From Alitta virens (lineage: Eukaryota; Annelida; Polychaeta; Phyllodocida; Nereididae): a DNA stretch of 64,000 nt. The stretch spans positions 32,310,136 to 32,374,135 of the forward strand of contig OW028580.1 in the NCBI GenBank assembly GCA_932294295.1, given 5' to 3'. Every line of letters starts with the position of its first letter. The first letter of the stretch is position 1. The notes beneath the pieces were generated by a model. That model searched no databases. It saw only the letters and a list, made by a program, of their open reading frames with translations, and was not told the origin of the DNA. Both the position numbers and the translations under genes were made by a program. Shown piece after piece: positions 24,693 to 35,042 of this stretch.

Positions 24693-27600
24693 ATGTCTTC
24701 ATCCGAGGGCACAGCCCAGGAAAATTCTCTTGTAAAAGGTCTTGATGACAAATTATCAAAGCTTTGGCAATTCTTTGTTTGTCTTAAAGATGACAATCTT
24801 GCAAAATACCAGCAAATAGAGTGCAAATATGAAGACTGGGATGTTGTTAACGATCTTATAGAACTCTTAAAAAGAGTTAATTTCAATGACAGTGGGGGAT
24901 ATGAAAATAACTATCCCACTGGAATCATAAACTGGCTTTTGGGAGAATCTGGAAAGAGATTTAAAGAATTTTGTCAGATTCAACCTGACACATTGTCCCA
25001 CTGCAATCCCAATGAATACTACAAAGAGACCCTATATTCCTCTCTGAAGGCTCTGGGAAATGATCCATTTCGTGATAAGATATCAAAACGCAACCTGAAT
25101 GCAAATGTCCTTTCTCTAGCCGTGATGTCTGGTGCACAAAAAATTAGTAAGTTCCTCATCAGCAAGAATAGCAAACAATTGTTGAGTGAAAAATGTACAA
25201 CCACATGTGTTCATAAAACAGGAGAAAAAAGAACTTATTCATGTCTGTATTATATAGCTAAGGGGGATTTCGTTGATTTGGTAAAATCAGTTTTCAGTCA
25301 TGCAACTGAAACTGAAAAGTCATCGTTAATCAAGGATGAAGCTCAGGAGGATCTTGGTCACTATGCAAGAAGAGTATCATGGTTCCATATTGCATGTCAT
25401 TATGGGTCCACTGAAGTTGTTAAGTTCTGTCTCAAAGAACTGAATATGGACTGTAATAAAGCAGACAGTCATGGTCAGACTCCTTTATTCAGGGCAATTA
25501 AAGAGGACCATTACGATATAGCCAGTCTATTGTTGAACCATGGGGCAGATGGGACCTTGGAAGATAAGCATAGGGTTTCTCCTCTGTACATTGCAGCCGA
25601 AAGGAACCTCAAAGATATTTTTAAAAAAATCATAGCAAATTGCAAGGATTATGAACTGTCAGACGTTTACCCTCTTCTCATTGCATCAAAGAAGGGCAAT
25701 AAGGATATAGTTGAGATTCTTATAGATTCAAAATTCCCCGTGTGGAAAGGGAATGAACGAGAGGAAACAGCAATGCATGTAGCGGCAGGCAGTGATAACA
25801 AAGATATAATGGCTATGTTGCATGGAGTCTGTGGTGACCAAATCAACAAACAAACAAAGAGTAGGGAAACCCCCATGCACTATGCCATTGAAAAAGGCAA
25901 CATCAAAGCATTGAAATTTTTATTGGAAAGAGGTGCACAAATACCATGGAATGCTGCTTTCCGCTCTAGAAACCTGGATAGTTTGAAAACCATTTTAGAA
26001 TGTGATGAGAACCATATAGAAGAGAAATCTGATCTTTTTCATGAATTAGTTAAAAGCTTAGACTCTAAAGAAATGTTAGAACTACTTGTGCAATACAAAA
26101 CTACTGATGGTGATTATTCACTACTTCGCAATGCTGCAAGATACGGACGTGCCAAGATTTTGTATTATTGTTTGAAACAGCTGCAGCTTGATCCAAATCT
26201 CTGCGATGCTGATAAAAATACAGCACTACATGAAGCTGCCAAAGCTGGTAAGGCTAAAGCTGTTGGGGTGCTTATTAAGCACTGTCAGGTAGATGCTCAA
26301 AATGTATTTGGAGATACAGCATTACATAGTGCCATAAAATCCAACCACACAGCAAAACCTGTTGTAAAAGAAATAGTAGAAAATAGTTCCTTGGATCAGT
26401 TAAATAGATCAAACAAAGACAGCGATACTGCTCTGCATCTGGCAGCAAAATATAATAAGCCACATGTTGTTCCATTATTGACCGAGCTTGATATTTTACA
26501 AACTAACAACGATAAAGACAACGCTTTGCATGCTGCAGCAAGATGTAAGAATATGGAGGTTCTGAGAGAAATGTTGAGGTGTTTTGAATTAAAACCAGAC
26601 GATATTAACAAGAAAACTGAAGATGGTGAGACACTGTTGCATCTCATTGCAAAAGGTGGTCACTATCAAATGGTCAGCGTTTTGGTTGATTATGGCATTG
26701 ATTTAACTATCAAAGATGACACCGGAAACACATTTTTGCATGATTTAGCAGAAAAAGCAGGTGCTGACCCAGAAAATAAGATGTACAATAGAGTTTTCGA
26801 TGAAATCGTTGACAATGTATTGAAATGGTGGTCTAAATGTTTGAAAGGCCAAACACTAGAGAATGAAGGGACACATCAGGCTGAAGAAAGGCAAAAGGAT
26901 GCTCTCGTGCTTTTGATATCGGGGATAAAAAACAAGAAAAAATTAACAGCATTGCAGGTTGCAGTCAAACAGGGCGCATGTTCTTTAGTGGCATCCATGA
27001 TTCAAGTGCCAAAAATATTCAAAAAGAATTTTCCCGATGAAGATTGGTATGATGTAACTGATCTACTACCAGACCCTAACACCACCCTCAAATTTGTAGA
27101 CTCCCAAAACCAGCATGACAATGCAGTGGAAGAAGATGAGGAAGTTCAAAATAAAGGCATTGAAAATAAAGCTTTGATAAAAGAAACGCCTAAGTCTGTC
27201 AAGGAATCATTGCTGGAAACTATTGCTTTTACACGCCCCATGGCTGTTGCAAATAAAATGTTGGATATTGAACCATTGAATTTGGTTACAGATGATTATT
27301 GGAAACTGTATCAATTCATTACCACGATCCCCCTCTGCATCCATTTAATCCATATGTTGGCTTTGAGTTTGGTTGCCATCCCTGAGATAGAGAAAGCTGT
27401 AGTATCAAATGCATCTGCCAATTTTACGGCGATGGACATTGACAAACCAAACCCTCACCCCATTTTTACAATGTTTCTCTTGTGGCCATTGTGTATATTG
27501 TCTTTTCAGGTATATTACACAATTTGTCGACTATATGCATTTTGGAAGAAAGGTCATGCAAAGCAAGCATATAATGTACATCTTGCAAAATATGTTATTC

Positions 27601-28316
27601 GACGGTTCTTCATAGATACTTTAATATGCATATTCCCATGTTTGTCAATAGTCTGGTTCTATTATTATATTACCAGCAACAAATACCATGGTGTGCTTCT
27701 TGCCTATGTCGAGCTAGTAGGTTGGTTAAGTGCAATGGCTTTTACTGGAACACATCGACAAATGCATGGTTTTATCATCATGTTACAAAAAGTTTTTACA
27801 GGTGACGTATTGAGGTTCTTGGTTTTATACGTTTTCATTTTGTTTGCTTTCGGGTTTGGATTTGAATGCTTAATCAGGCTAAACTCCAAGGTCTTCTCTG
27901 AATTTGGCAGTTCATCTGAGGTGTTTTTCCATACTTTTGCCATGCTGTTGGGGGTAGGTGATGTCATGATTGAGGATATTGAAGAAAAGTTTCGTGGGTC
28001 TGGGTACAGTCCTATCCACTACAAACTTTTCTATCTCCTTTATGCACTTGTTACTGTTGTCGTTCTCTTGAATATTCTAATTGCAATGATGAACGATTCA
28101 TATAGCGACATAAAGAAAAGAGAAGAAATATCTCACAGAGTTTCTTCCATACGAAGTGCCTTTCGATTTGAGAAGGCATTTCCACAATTTCGTACATTTT
28201 CAACAAAATTTCGTGCAATTCAACTTAGTAAAAGGTATCATTGTGAAAAGAAACCAGATCAAAATAACAGAAGATGGATGGTTGTCACTCACCAGAAAAG
28301 TGACACGTACACTTAG
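24693..28316 (+). CDS. Ankyrin-repeat TRP cation channel, TRPA-like (gene 1)
   Basis: A single 1,207-aa coding exon. After an N-terminal region without clear homology (1-225), about 14-16 ankyrin repeats run from about residue 228 (SWFHIACHYG) to 800, with good copies such as NTALHEAAKAGKAKAV and ETLLHLIAKGGHYQMV. Six membrane segments follow: S1 near 870 (LYQFITTIPLCIHLIHM), S5 near 1,039-1,061, the pore helix and filter FHTFAMLLGVGD near 1,078-1,090, and S6 near 1,111-1,135 ending NILIAMMNDSY. Ankyrin number and the S4-S5/pore layout (GFIIMLQKVF, TFAMLLG) resemble TRPA1; the end of S6 (LLNILIAMM) is closer to TRPV. Such channels gate calcium-permeable currents at the plasma membrane in response to chemical, thermal or mechanical stimuli; the stimulus here is unknown. 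The open frame continues upstream to 24606 only through intron and 5' UTR sequence, so the ATG at 24693 was chosen. A paralogue lies at 48,377. Confidence 0.93.
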   Translation: MSSSEGTAQENSLVKGLDDKLSKLWQFFVCLKDDNLAKYQQIECKYEDWDVVNDLIELLKRVNFNDSGGYENNYPTGIINWLLGESGKRFKEFCQIQPDTLSHCNPNEYYKETLYSSLKALGNDPFRDKISKRNLNANVLSLAVMSGAQKISKFLISKNSKQLLSEKCTTTCVHKTGEKRTYSCLYYIAKGDFVDLVKSVFSHATETEKSSLIKDEAQEDLGHYARRVSWFHIACHYGSTEVVKFCLKELNMDCNKADSHGQTPLFRAIKEDHYDIASLLLNHGADGTLEDKHRVSPLYIAAERNLKDIFKKIIANCKDYELSDVYPLLIASKKGNKDIVEILIDSKFPVWKGNEREETAMHVAAGSDNKDIMAMLHGVCGDQINKQTKSRETPMHYAIEKGNIKALKFLLERGAQIPWNAAFRSRNLDSLKTILECDENHIEEKSDLFHELVKSLDSKEMLELLVQYKTTDGDYSLLRNAARYGRAKILYYCLKQLQLDPNLCDADKNTALHEAAKAGKAKAVGVLIKHCQVDAQNVFGDTALHSAIKSNHTAKPVVKEIVENSSLDQLNRSNKDSDTALHLAAKYNKPHVVPLLTELDILQTNNDKDNALHAAARCKNMEVLREMLRCFELKPDDINKKTEDGETLLHLIAKGGHYQMVSVLVDYGIDLTIKDDTGNTFLHDLAEKAGADPENKMYNRVFDEIVDNVLKWWSKCLKGQTLENEGTHQAEERQKDALVLLISGIKNKKKLTALQVAVKQGACSLVASMIQVPKIFKKNFPDEDWYDVTDLLPDPNTTLKFVDSQNQHDNAVEEDEEVQNKGIENKALIKETPKSVKESLLETIAFTRPMAVANKMLDIEPLNLVTDDYWKLYQFITTIPLCIHLIHMLALSLVAIPEIEKAVVSNASANFTAMDIDKPNPHPIFTMFLLWPLCILSFQVYYTICRLYAFWKKGHAKQAYNVHLAKYVIRRFFIDTLICIFPCLSIVWFYYYITSNKYHGVLLAYVELVGWLSAMAFTGTHRQMHGFIIMLQKVFTGDVLRFLVLYVFILFAFGFGFECLIRLNSKVFSEFGSSSEVFFHTFAMLLGVGDVMIEDIEEKFRGSGYSPIHYKLFYLLYALVTVVVLLNILIAMMNDSYSDIKKREEISHRVSSIRSAFRFEKAFPQFRTFSTKFRAIQLSKRYHCEKKPDQNNRRWMVVTHQKSDTYT

Positions 28317-29640
28317 ATATTCACAACAGGACAGACAATATCACTAGATGATTTGGAACTTCTGAAAAAGTGTAGGGATCATTGCAAAAGAGGAAAATAT
28401 GCCACCCTTTGACAGATTAATAATGGCTCATCTAAAATCTTCTTGGAAATCATACAGATTGCATATTTAAAAATTAAACAAAACTTGAACTAGACATATA
28501 TCAGCATTGACTGAATTACCGTATAAATTTGACATAGATAATGCACCCTGTCTGTTGCCATGGTAGTGTAAAACTTTCTTGTACAAATTTGAACCAATTT
28601 ACTAATGTCATTATTATCATAATCATTATGTATTTTATATTGTCCTCTGTTAATACTTGTTATATGATAATTTCTACATTATGAATTGGTATATTTTTAT
28701 TTTCCGTCATTTCTGATGATTTTAATAATGTATCATTCATTCATAAGCTCTTTCCTCATACTGAAATATTTAATTTGTGTATGCATTATAGTTCTTATGT
28801 CACGTTTGCTTGCATCATATATATTTTTGTACAAGTAGGGATAATTTCAGCTAGTTAAGGCATCCACTCAATTTGTGCACCATGTAAGTTATGCAAAATA
28901 TAAATTTATTGCCTGCTGAATTATTATCATTGTACATGTATCTTCAAATGTGATTTTTTCGTGTTGTATTCAACTGTCTAAGGATTGCAGGTGATTTGCT
29001 GTTATGGAAGTCATCCAAGCTGTTGACTTATATATATACAAGTTGTACATTTATGAGTTTATGTGTGATTGAACTTATTGTTTCTTTATGTATTCTGTAT
29101 ATTATTCAAGTTATCGCAATTCATTAATTATCCAATTTTATCAATGAAGTTCTTTTTATGATGCATGTATATATTATATATGACTGTATAAGTATGGGTC
29201 ACTGCAGATATTATGGGATGATCATTTATCTGATCAATTTATTTTCATGTTATTATTTACCAATCGTAATTTCAATGTTTTATCAACTGCTATTACATGT
29301 ATTTTGCATACGTCTTATTTTCGGATCATCATGCAGCTATGGTGACTTGCATGATGCATAAGTCTAACATGTATACGTTTTCATTTAATTTTATTATGTT
29401 ATCTTTACATTTTCAAATATTATTTCTGATGTTTTGATGAACTTCATTGTATGATTACGATAGTGCTGGACAAACAAAAATGGAATGCACAACAACATTG
29501 CATTGTTTGGACCAAATATCCAGCAAGACTTATACTATGCTATAATTCTACACATTATAATGTATTTTTATATTGTTATTATAATATGATACTTTCTATA
29601 ATAAATATGTTAAAACCATAAAAACAAACTTTGTTTCAAC
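28317..29640 (+). other. 3' UTR of channel gene 1
   Basis: This is non-coding AT-rich sequence after the TAG. A polyadenylation signal aataaa lies at 29600-29605. From about 28,870 to 29,640 it is strikingly similar to 52,890-53,650 behind gene 2, including the polyadenylation region. In a sample (29221-29280 against 53234-53293) 57 of 60 bases match. A conserved open frame at 29158-29361 is not supported as a gene: between copies its amino-acid changes are as common as expected for non-coding DNA. Confidence 0.75.
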
Positions 29641-29671
29641 CTATTTACAAATATTGTGTCTCTTGATCACT

Positions 29672-30110
29672 GTATTTATGGGAAAGTAAGGACAACAGGG
29701 CCATTTTTCACGTTTTAATTTTTGCTGACCCCAATATTAATGCATAGTCCATTCTTTTGTTTTTAAATTATACGATAAGTATTTACCTAATACTTTTTGA
29801 AAACATTTTCTAGGCCATTTCTTATGTAAAGAGAAAATCAAATTTCAAGAAAAAAAAGTTTTCATTCTGGTAAGGAGAACTGGGCCATGGTTTTTTTATT
29901 TCAGTCTAATTATTCTACTAACCAAGAGTGGTCACGATCGGTCTATGAGTATTGCCGAGCTTTTCCAGAGCGGTTGACGTGCAAAGCCGAGTATTCCTGA
30001 CTGCCTGATTTTTAAGGGAATTGGCATCAATCGGCATTGCTGCCCTTTTCATAGAGAGTATTTTATTTTCACAGAGGGAGACCTTTAGATTGGGGGCTCT
30101 TATATATATA
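29672..30110 (+). mobile_element. Remnant of the TA-flanked MITE (copy 1, right end lost)
   Basis: 'gggaaagtaaggacaac' near 29,680 corresponds to the left terminus of the complete element at 53,688. Matching internal sequence ('ttttaatttttgctgacccc', 'ggtaaggagaactgggcc', 'aaccaagagtggtcacgatc') follows. The right terminal repeat is missing, and about 900 bp of interior is shortened or lost relative to copy 2. Confidence 0.7.
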
Positions 30111-30167
30111 TATATAATTTCCAGACCTATAAATATAATACATACACAATTTAATCGATATATTTTG

Positions 30168-30489
30168 TTGACCGCCAGAGGTCAGGCTGTGCTTCACAGA
30201 TATAAAGGACAAGGTACACCGAAACCAGTTTAAAGCTTTTTTGTCATCAAATCATTATAAAAGGTGGACCACTCTCACGATCATTGTCTATCTTCTCTCT
30301 GTTATTCTACCATATTCCATTATATCATTTCTCAAGGCTTTTCATTCAACCTCTATTGCTTTGACACCCTGCCTTGCCCTTGCAAGGGTGACTTGCCTCC
30401 TAGTGAAGATTTACCAAACTATTCTTACATCTACTGGTGAAGGGTATGGGAACTACTGATATGGCAGTATGTGTCGCCCTCTGGTGTAA
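30168..30489. mobile_element. 322-bp dispersed repeat with CCAGAGG inverted ends, copy 1
   Basis: It runs from 'ttgaccgccagaggtcagg' to 'gtgtcgccctctggtgtaa'. CCAGAGG at one end is inverted at the other. Related copies lie at 34,710-35,042 and 55,167-55,489. The copies at 30 and 55 kb share their flanks (part of the segmental duplication). The 34.7-kb copy has different flanks and is an independent insertion. It is not coding. Confidence 0.8.
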
Positions 30490-31570
30490 TACCTGACAGA
30501 TCACTATGTTACCAGTAGCACAAGGGTATTGTCAGAGAGCAACACTGGATGGCTTCCGGTTTTATGGTCTTGGGTAAGAAGTTAAGAATTTGCTGAATTC
30601 TCATTGGACATTATTTTAATTATTACATTTTACTAATTTAGGACCTAGACAGGTCGAAAAATAAAAATAAAACAAGTTTAGCATGAATTGTGGGTGATCA
30701 AAAACTCAGTGCAGAGCTACTAATTTCAGACAGCATGGCTTTCCAGGTGGGTTTGTTCTAAATTATCCCACACTTTACCTATATTAACCACAATTAAATT
30801 AATAGTGGGACTTGTTTCATATTATTTCTGATGATAGAATAGTAAGAATTCATTTTCTTCTATTATTTCCAAGCTGTCAGTTGTACATTAAAATATAAAA
30901 GTAAATGTTTTGGTACTCTTCAACCTACATGGTACTAACTTATATATTACAAATCATTATGTTAAAGTTCAAATATTTTTGACCATATGGTCAACTTGAA
31001 ATGCAAGGTTAATTAGTTAATTTGACTAACCCTTTAGTCCACAATTTGGCTAACTGTCCAAAATGAGTTAGTCATAATGACTGTTAATTAGTCAAACTGA
31101 CTAACTTTAGGCAAGAACATATTTAAACACGGAAAGCATACATCTGAATGTAAAAACATTTATTTGGCCTAAAACAGTTCATTTCACTCACAAACTGAGA
31201 AAGTGCATGACTGGTCTTTATATAAGACGCTGGAGTATCTTTCCGAAATTAAATTGCAAATCTGCATTATGAAATAGCTTACAATACAGTATATAGGTTT
31301 GCACAGTGTTCGAGCTAAAACTAGACTTGATGATTCTAATGACAGAGAAAACAGAGTGACATGTCAAGCAATGTGAATGCAGACCCTCAGGCCAATTCAT
31401 GGACAAGGGTCTGGGTGAAAAGAATACACACAGTGCAGTAATGCTTAAAAATATGCTATATAAATATAATAATCTTTTAGTGTTTTTATTGACAGCACTA
31501 GAGGTAAACCTAATTTTGGGCAATGTTTTTGTAATGTTCTGTATACTTTAAAATGCCTGGCCATCACTGG
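30490..31570 (+). repeat. Duplicated downstream flank, copy 1
   Basis: This continues the similarity to 55,490-56,828. Shared landmarks are 'ggctttccaggtgggtttgt', 'agaattcattttcttctatt', 'tttggtactcttcaacctac' and 'aatgcagaccctcaggccaa'. A dense run of 'tagtcaaactgactaac' motifs near 31,010-31,110 is also shared. It is not coding; frames such as 31218-31523 minus diverge freely between copies. Confidence 0.8.
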
Positions 31571-31574
31571 ATCA

Positions 31575-31830
31575 TGCATTGTTAAATTATTTCAATGCTA
31601 GGTATACATTTTACAGCCCCCCCCCCCCCAACTCCAGGTCTAACAATGCCACTGATGGAAATAAACTACACAGACTCAGACACAGACATATGGAATCAAT
31701 CTATCTATCAATCTACCTAATCTATTTATCTATCTATCTATCTATCTATCGCTCTATATCTCTTAAGACTATCTATCTCTCTATCTATCTATCTATCAAC
31801 TCTACTGTTCTACAGAAGATGACAGGATAG
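31575..31830. repeat. Poly-C run and (CTAT)n microsatellite
   Basis: A C-run near 31,616-31,629 is followed by 'ccactgatgg' and an imperfect ctat array at 31,695-31,800. The same arrangement occurs twice more at 59,560-59,770 and 60,050-60,290, so the microsatellite is part of a duplicated repeat module. Confidence 0.85.
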
Positions 31831-32420
31831 GATACTATAGATACGATAGCCTTCTTTGTACAAGACTGCTCATGGATTATGAATCTGAGTAGCTGAACTT
31901 GGTTCAGATGGATCGTGAGCATGGTACGTATTAATTTAGCTGTGGATTATAATGAGCTATATTCCACCAGGGATATAACCAACAAAAATGTTAGTTACCT
32001 CCCGACTAGGTGGGATATAACTAATTATAATCCATGAATAGTCTTGTACAAAGATGGCTCTCCTTTCTATCTGATCCTGTCTTGTTCTATCCTATCCTTT
32101 CATATCCTATCTTATCCTATCATATCCAATTATCTTCTATAGAACAGTAGAGTGTAGGTACTAGGTAGGCAGACAGATATACAAGTGACAGCTAGACAGA
32201 TAGCTAGACAGATGATTTTAAAACAGACAAAACAGACAAACAGACAGATAGATAGATAGATAGATAGATCAATTTGCCATTTGATCATAAGGACAATTAT
32301 CACAAGGGGGCGCCACAAACATTAGTTCCCAAAAACGCCCACTAGGGATTCAATGGAAATTTGGTAATCAGAATTCCGTGTTAAATCCGAACAAATGGAT
32401 TGGGAACCCGGGTGTTCAGA
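31831..32420. other. Intergenic, with (CTAT)-like and (GATA)n patches
   Basis: It has 'tatcctatc' runs at 32,080-32,130 and an uninterrupted gata array at 32,248-32,270. 'gatatacaagtgacag' near 32,176 is shared with 42,340. No gene is supported. Confidence 0.6.
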
Positions 32421-32610
32421 TTAATGAAGGTCCACTGTATTAAAATTGGTAATATAGATTTATTTCAAAAAATTGTGAGATTCTATCAGGAGGATATGAC
32501 TTAGAAAGAGAATTTGATTCATATAATGCCCCCCCCCCCCCCGCCTTTGCTACAAATTGTCACATTCTAATGAAATATGTTTTACCACAAAAGGATAAAA
32601 ATTTATCAGG
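32421..32610 (-). mobile_element. LINE 3'-end fragment, related to 42.5-42.85 kb
   Basis: Phrases such as 'caggaggatatgac', 'attgtcacattctaatgaaa' and 'tatgttttac' match the LINE relic at 42,600-42,745 on the same strand. A 14-base C run at 32,529 interrupts it. It covers only the last part of the pol region. Confidence 0.6.
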
Positions 32611-34440
32611 GAGTATCATAAAAGTATCTACAGGGTGTTTATTTCTGCTTTGGCATATGGATGTGAAGCATAGCTGAGTGTCAGCTAAATGAGTGTAGAG
32701 AAATTATATTATGCTGCTACTAAAGCAATGTTGAATAAAATGGTGTCAACATCATATAAGCAGTGCTTATTAGAGCTTGGTTTAACATCTGAGCAATGTC
32801 AAAAATATTTTTGCCCCTCAGTGAACAAAGTTTGAAGAGGGTTTTATTATCATCAATGTCCGACGAAGATAATGTATGGGCCTTACTTTAAAAAAAAATT
32901 AAGTAGACTTAATGAGACATTGTAAATATTCATGGGAACCCTGTAGTATTTTCACACTTAGATTAGATTAGAGCATTACTGGAATCAGGTCCTATTGGAC
33001 CTCTATGTCCAGATCTCACTTGGAGCGGTCGGTGTGCAATAACTCAATTAGCACAAAAAAGGTGTAGCTATGTACTGAGGTAGGCCGCAGCTGCTGCCCA
33101 AAAAAAAAGATGAATGACAAAACTTGTAACACACAAACCAACTGGACATGGTAGAGTTGTGGCAATAACTAGGCAACAGCTCAGTGCACAAAATTTGAGA
33201 ATGGAAACTGGTCATTGGGACAATTGAACATAACAGGGGTGGAAATATCCAATTGTCACAGTGGTGGATTAGGGAATAAGGGAATAAATAATAAAAAAAA
33301 ACTCCTGATAGCAATTTATATAACGGTTTCTTGTTTAAATAAATGTGCAATATGATTGGTCACTCTCTGGAATTTTATTGCAATTTAGTTTATATTTCAA
33401 AGTATAAAGACACAATGATGGATTCACATCCATATTCCACTTTGGACTATACAAGAGACAATGCCAATATACAGCAATTCGCGAAGAGCTGTTCGTCACA
33501 CCTTTATTTTATGCAGATGCATTTTTCAAGATGCTGATGAATCCATGGCTTGGCAATACTTATGATTTTATATATCCACTGTCAATATTCATTAAAAGCA
33601 TTCTTGATACATTCATATTTATCTCAAGGTACTTATGTCCATTTTGTGAATATTGGACTTAATTATTATTTAGACATATTTAATTAAATTTTTTATTATT
33701 TTAGGACTTTCAAATTGAATAAATCATTGTCAGAGACATTAAATGTGGTTTAAAAAGTATTCCCATCAATGAACTCAGGTTATTTATGTAGCCTAATTTG
33801 TGAAAGCGGTTAGTTTTAAGACCACCTATAGGGTTAATATTAAAAGTTAAGCAAACAATGTGACACCCTTCATGCTTAATGTTTAATTCTTATTTAAACA
33901 TGTCCCTAGCAGGGGAAATGTAGACTCAATTTGTAAAAATCAAAGATATGCAACATACTATTAGATACTAATTTTAAACTTTATATATTTTATTTTTTTA
34001 TTTCCAGGGGGATCTTAAAAAATTTACGACTTAGTACACAGTTGGAGCTTTTTCATGGCTTTGCAGGAACTGCAAAGTGAATCCCTCAAGACACAGACGG
34101 TTACCCAACCATTGTATAATCATAATTAGCAATTTACTATGCTGATATATATTTACATCATGGAACAAACAACACAAACAATAAATGTAGACTTATACAA
34201 TTTTTGTGCTTTAGAAGGATGTCCCAAGTACAGATGACACCAAATTGACCAACGTATTAATACCGGCTGGAGATGATTTATTTATTTATATTATTTATTG
34301 TTCCTTTCTTGAGTTGTTCATCTAATATCTAATAGCTATGCATTACAATACTTCATTGTTATTGTTATGTATATTTTATTCGTCTGTCACACTAACGTTG
34401 TATGCTTTTAGCCAAGGAAACATTAGCAAAATAAAAAAAT
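32611..34440. other. Intergenic, no gene seen
   Basis: There are no supported genes. A short piece at about 32,880-32,960 ('catgggaaccctgtagtatt') matches the right end of the hAT-like insertion at 43,579. Open frames here are short and without domain content. Confidence 0.5.
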
Positions 34441-34447
34441 AAAAATA

Positions 34448-34590
34448 AATTGGACGTTTCGGACATATTTTGTACGTTTCGGATATATTTCAGACATATT
34501 TCGGACGTTTCGGGGATCGGGCGTTTCGGAAATTTTTCGGACGTTACGGACTCGGACGTTTCGGTTTTCGGATGTTTCGACCTGTATTCG
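34448..34590. repeat. Degenerate minisatellite, core ggacgtttcgg
   Basis: The core 'ggacgtttcgg', with variants such as 'ggacatatttcgg', is repeated about nine times with irregular spacing. It is unusually CpG-rich for this AT-rich neighbourhood. Confidence 0.8.
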
Positions 34591-34709
34591 ATGCAATCAT
34601 CACATCACATATCTGAGCCAGTGTATTGTAGTTAGCTTTAGTTGTTCTTCGCTACATGAAGGGAATGGGGTTCTTATGCTTGACCAGTAATGAGGTCCGG
34701 CTGGACCTG

Positions 34710-35042
34710 TTGACTGCCGGAGGTCAGGCTGTGACTCTTTGATGATAGAAAGGATAATGAACTTGCAACTTTCTTCAGTCAATATAAGGTGGACCACTCT
34801 CACATTCATCTATCGTCTCTGCTGTCTCCTCTCCTATCTAACTTATTCCACCTTTATTCTTCTTACTTATATTAATTCTCAAGGCTTTATTCTATTTATA
34901 CTACTTTGACATTTCACCAGAGGTCTGCTTTGCCCTTGCCAGGGTGACCTGCCTCCTAGTGAGGTTTTACCAAACTAAGATTACATTTACAAGTGAAGGG
35001 CATAGGAACTACAGATATGACTTGTGTCACCCTCTGGTATAT
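34710..35042. mobile_element. Dispersed repeat with CCAGAGG-type ends, copy 2
   Basis: It matches 30,168-30,489 ('ggtcaggctgtg', 'aaggtggaccactctcac', 'gggtgacctgcctcctagtg', 'caccctctggtat') but is more diverged and sits in unrelated flanks. Confidence 0.75.

Noticed and set aside
29158..29361. 67-codon frame also found at 53171 behind gene 2
   Set aside because: The frame is shared, but the few differences are mostly amino-acid-changing, as expected for conserved 3' UTR sequence and not for a protein.
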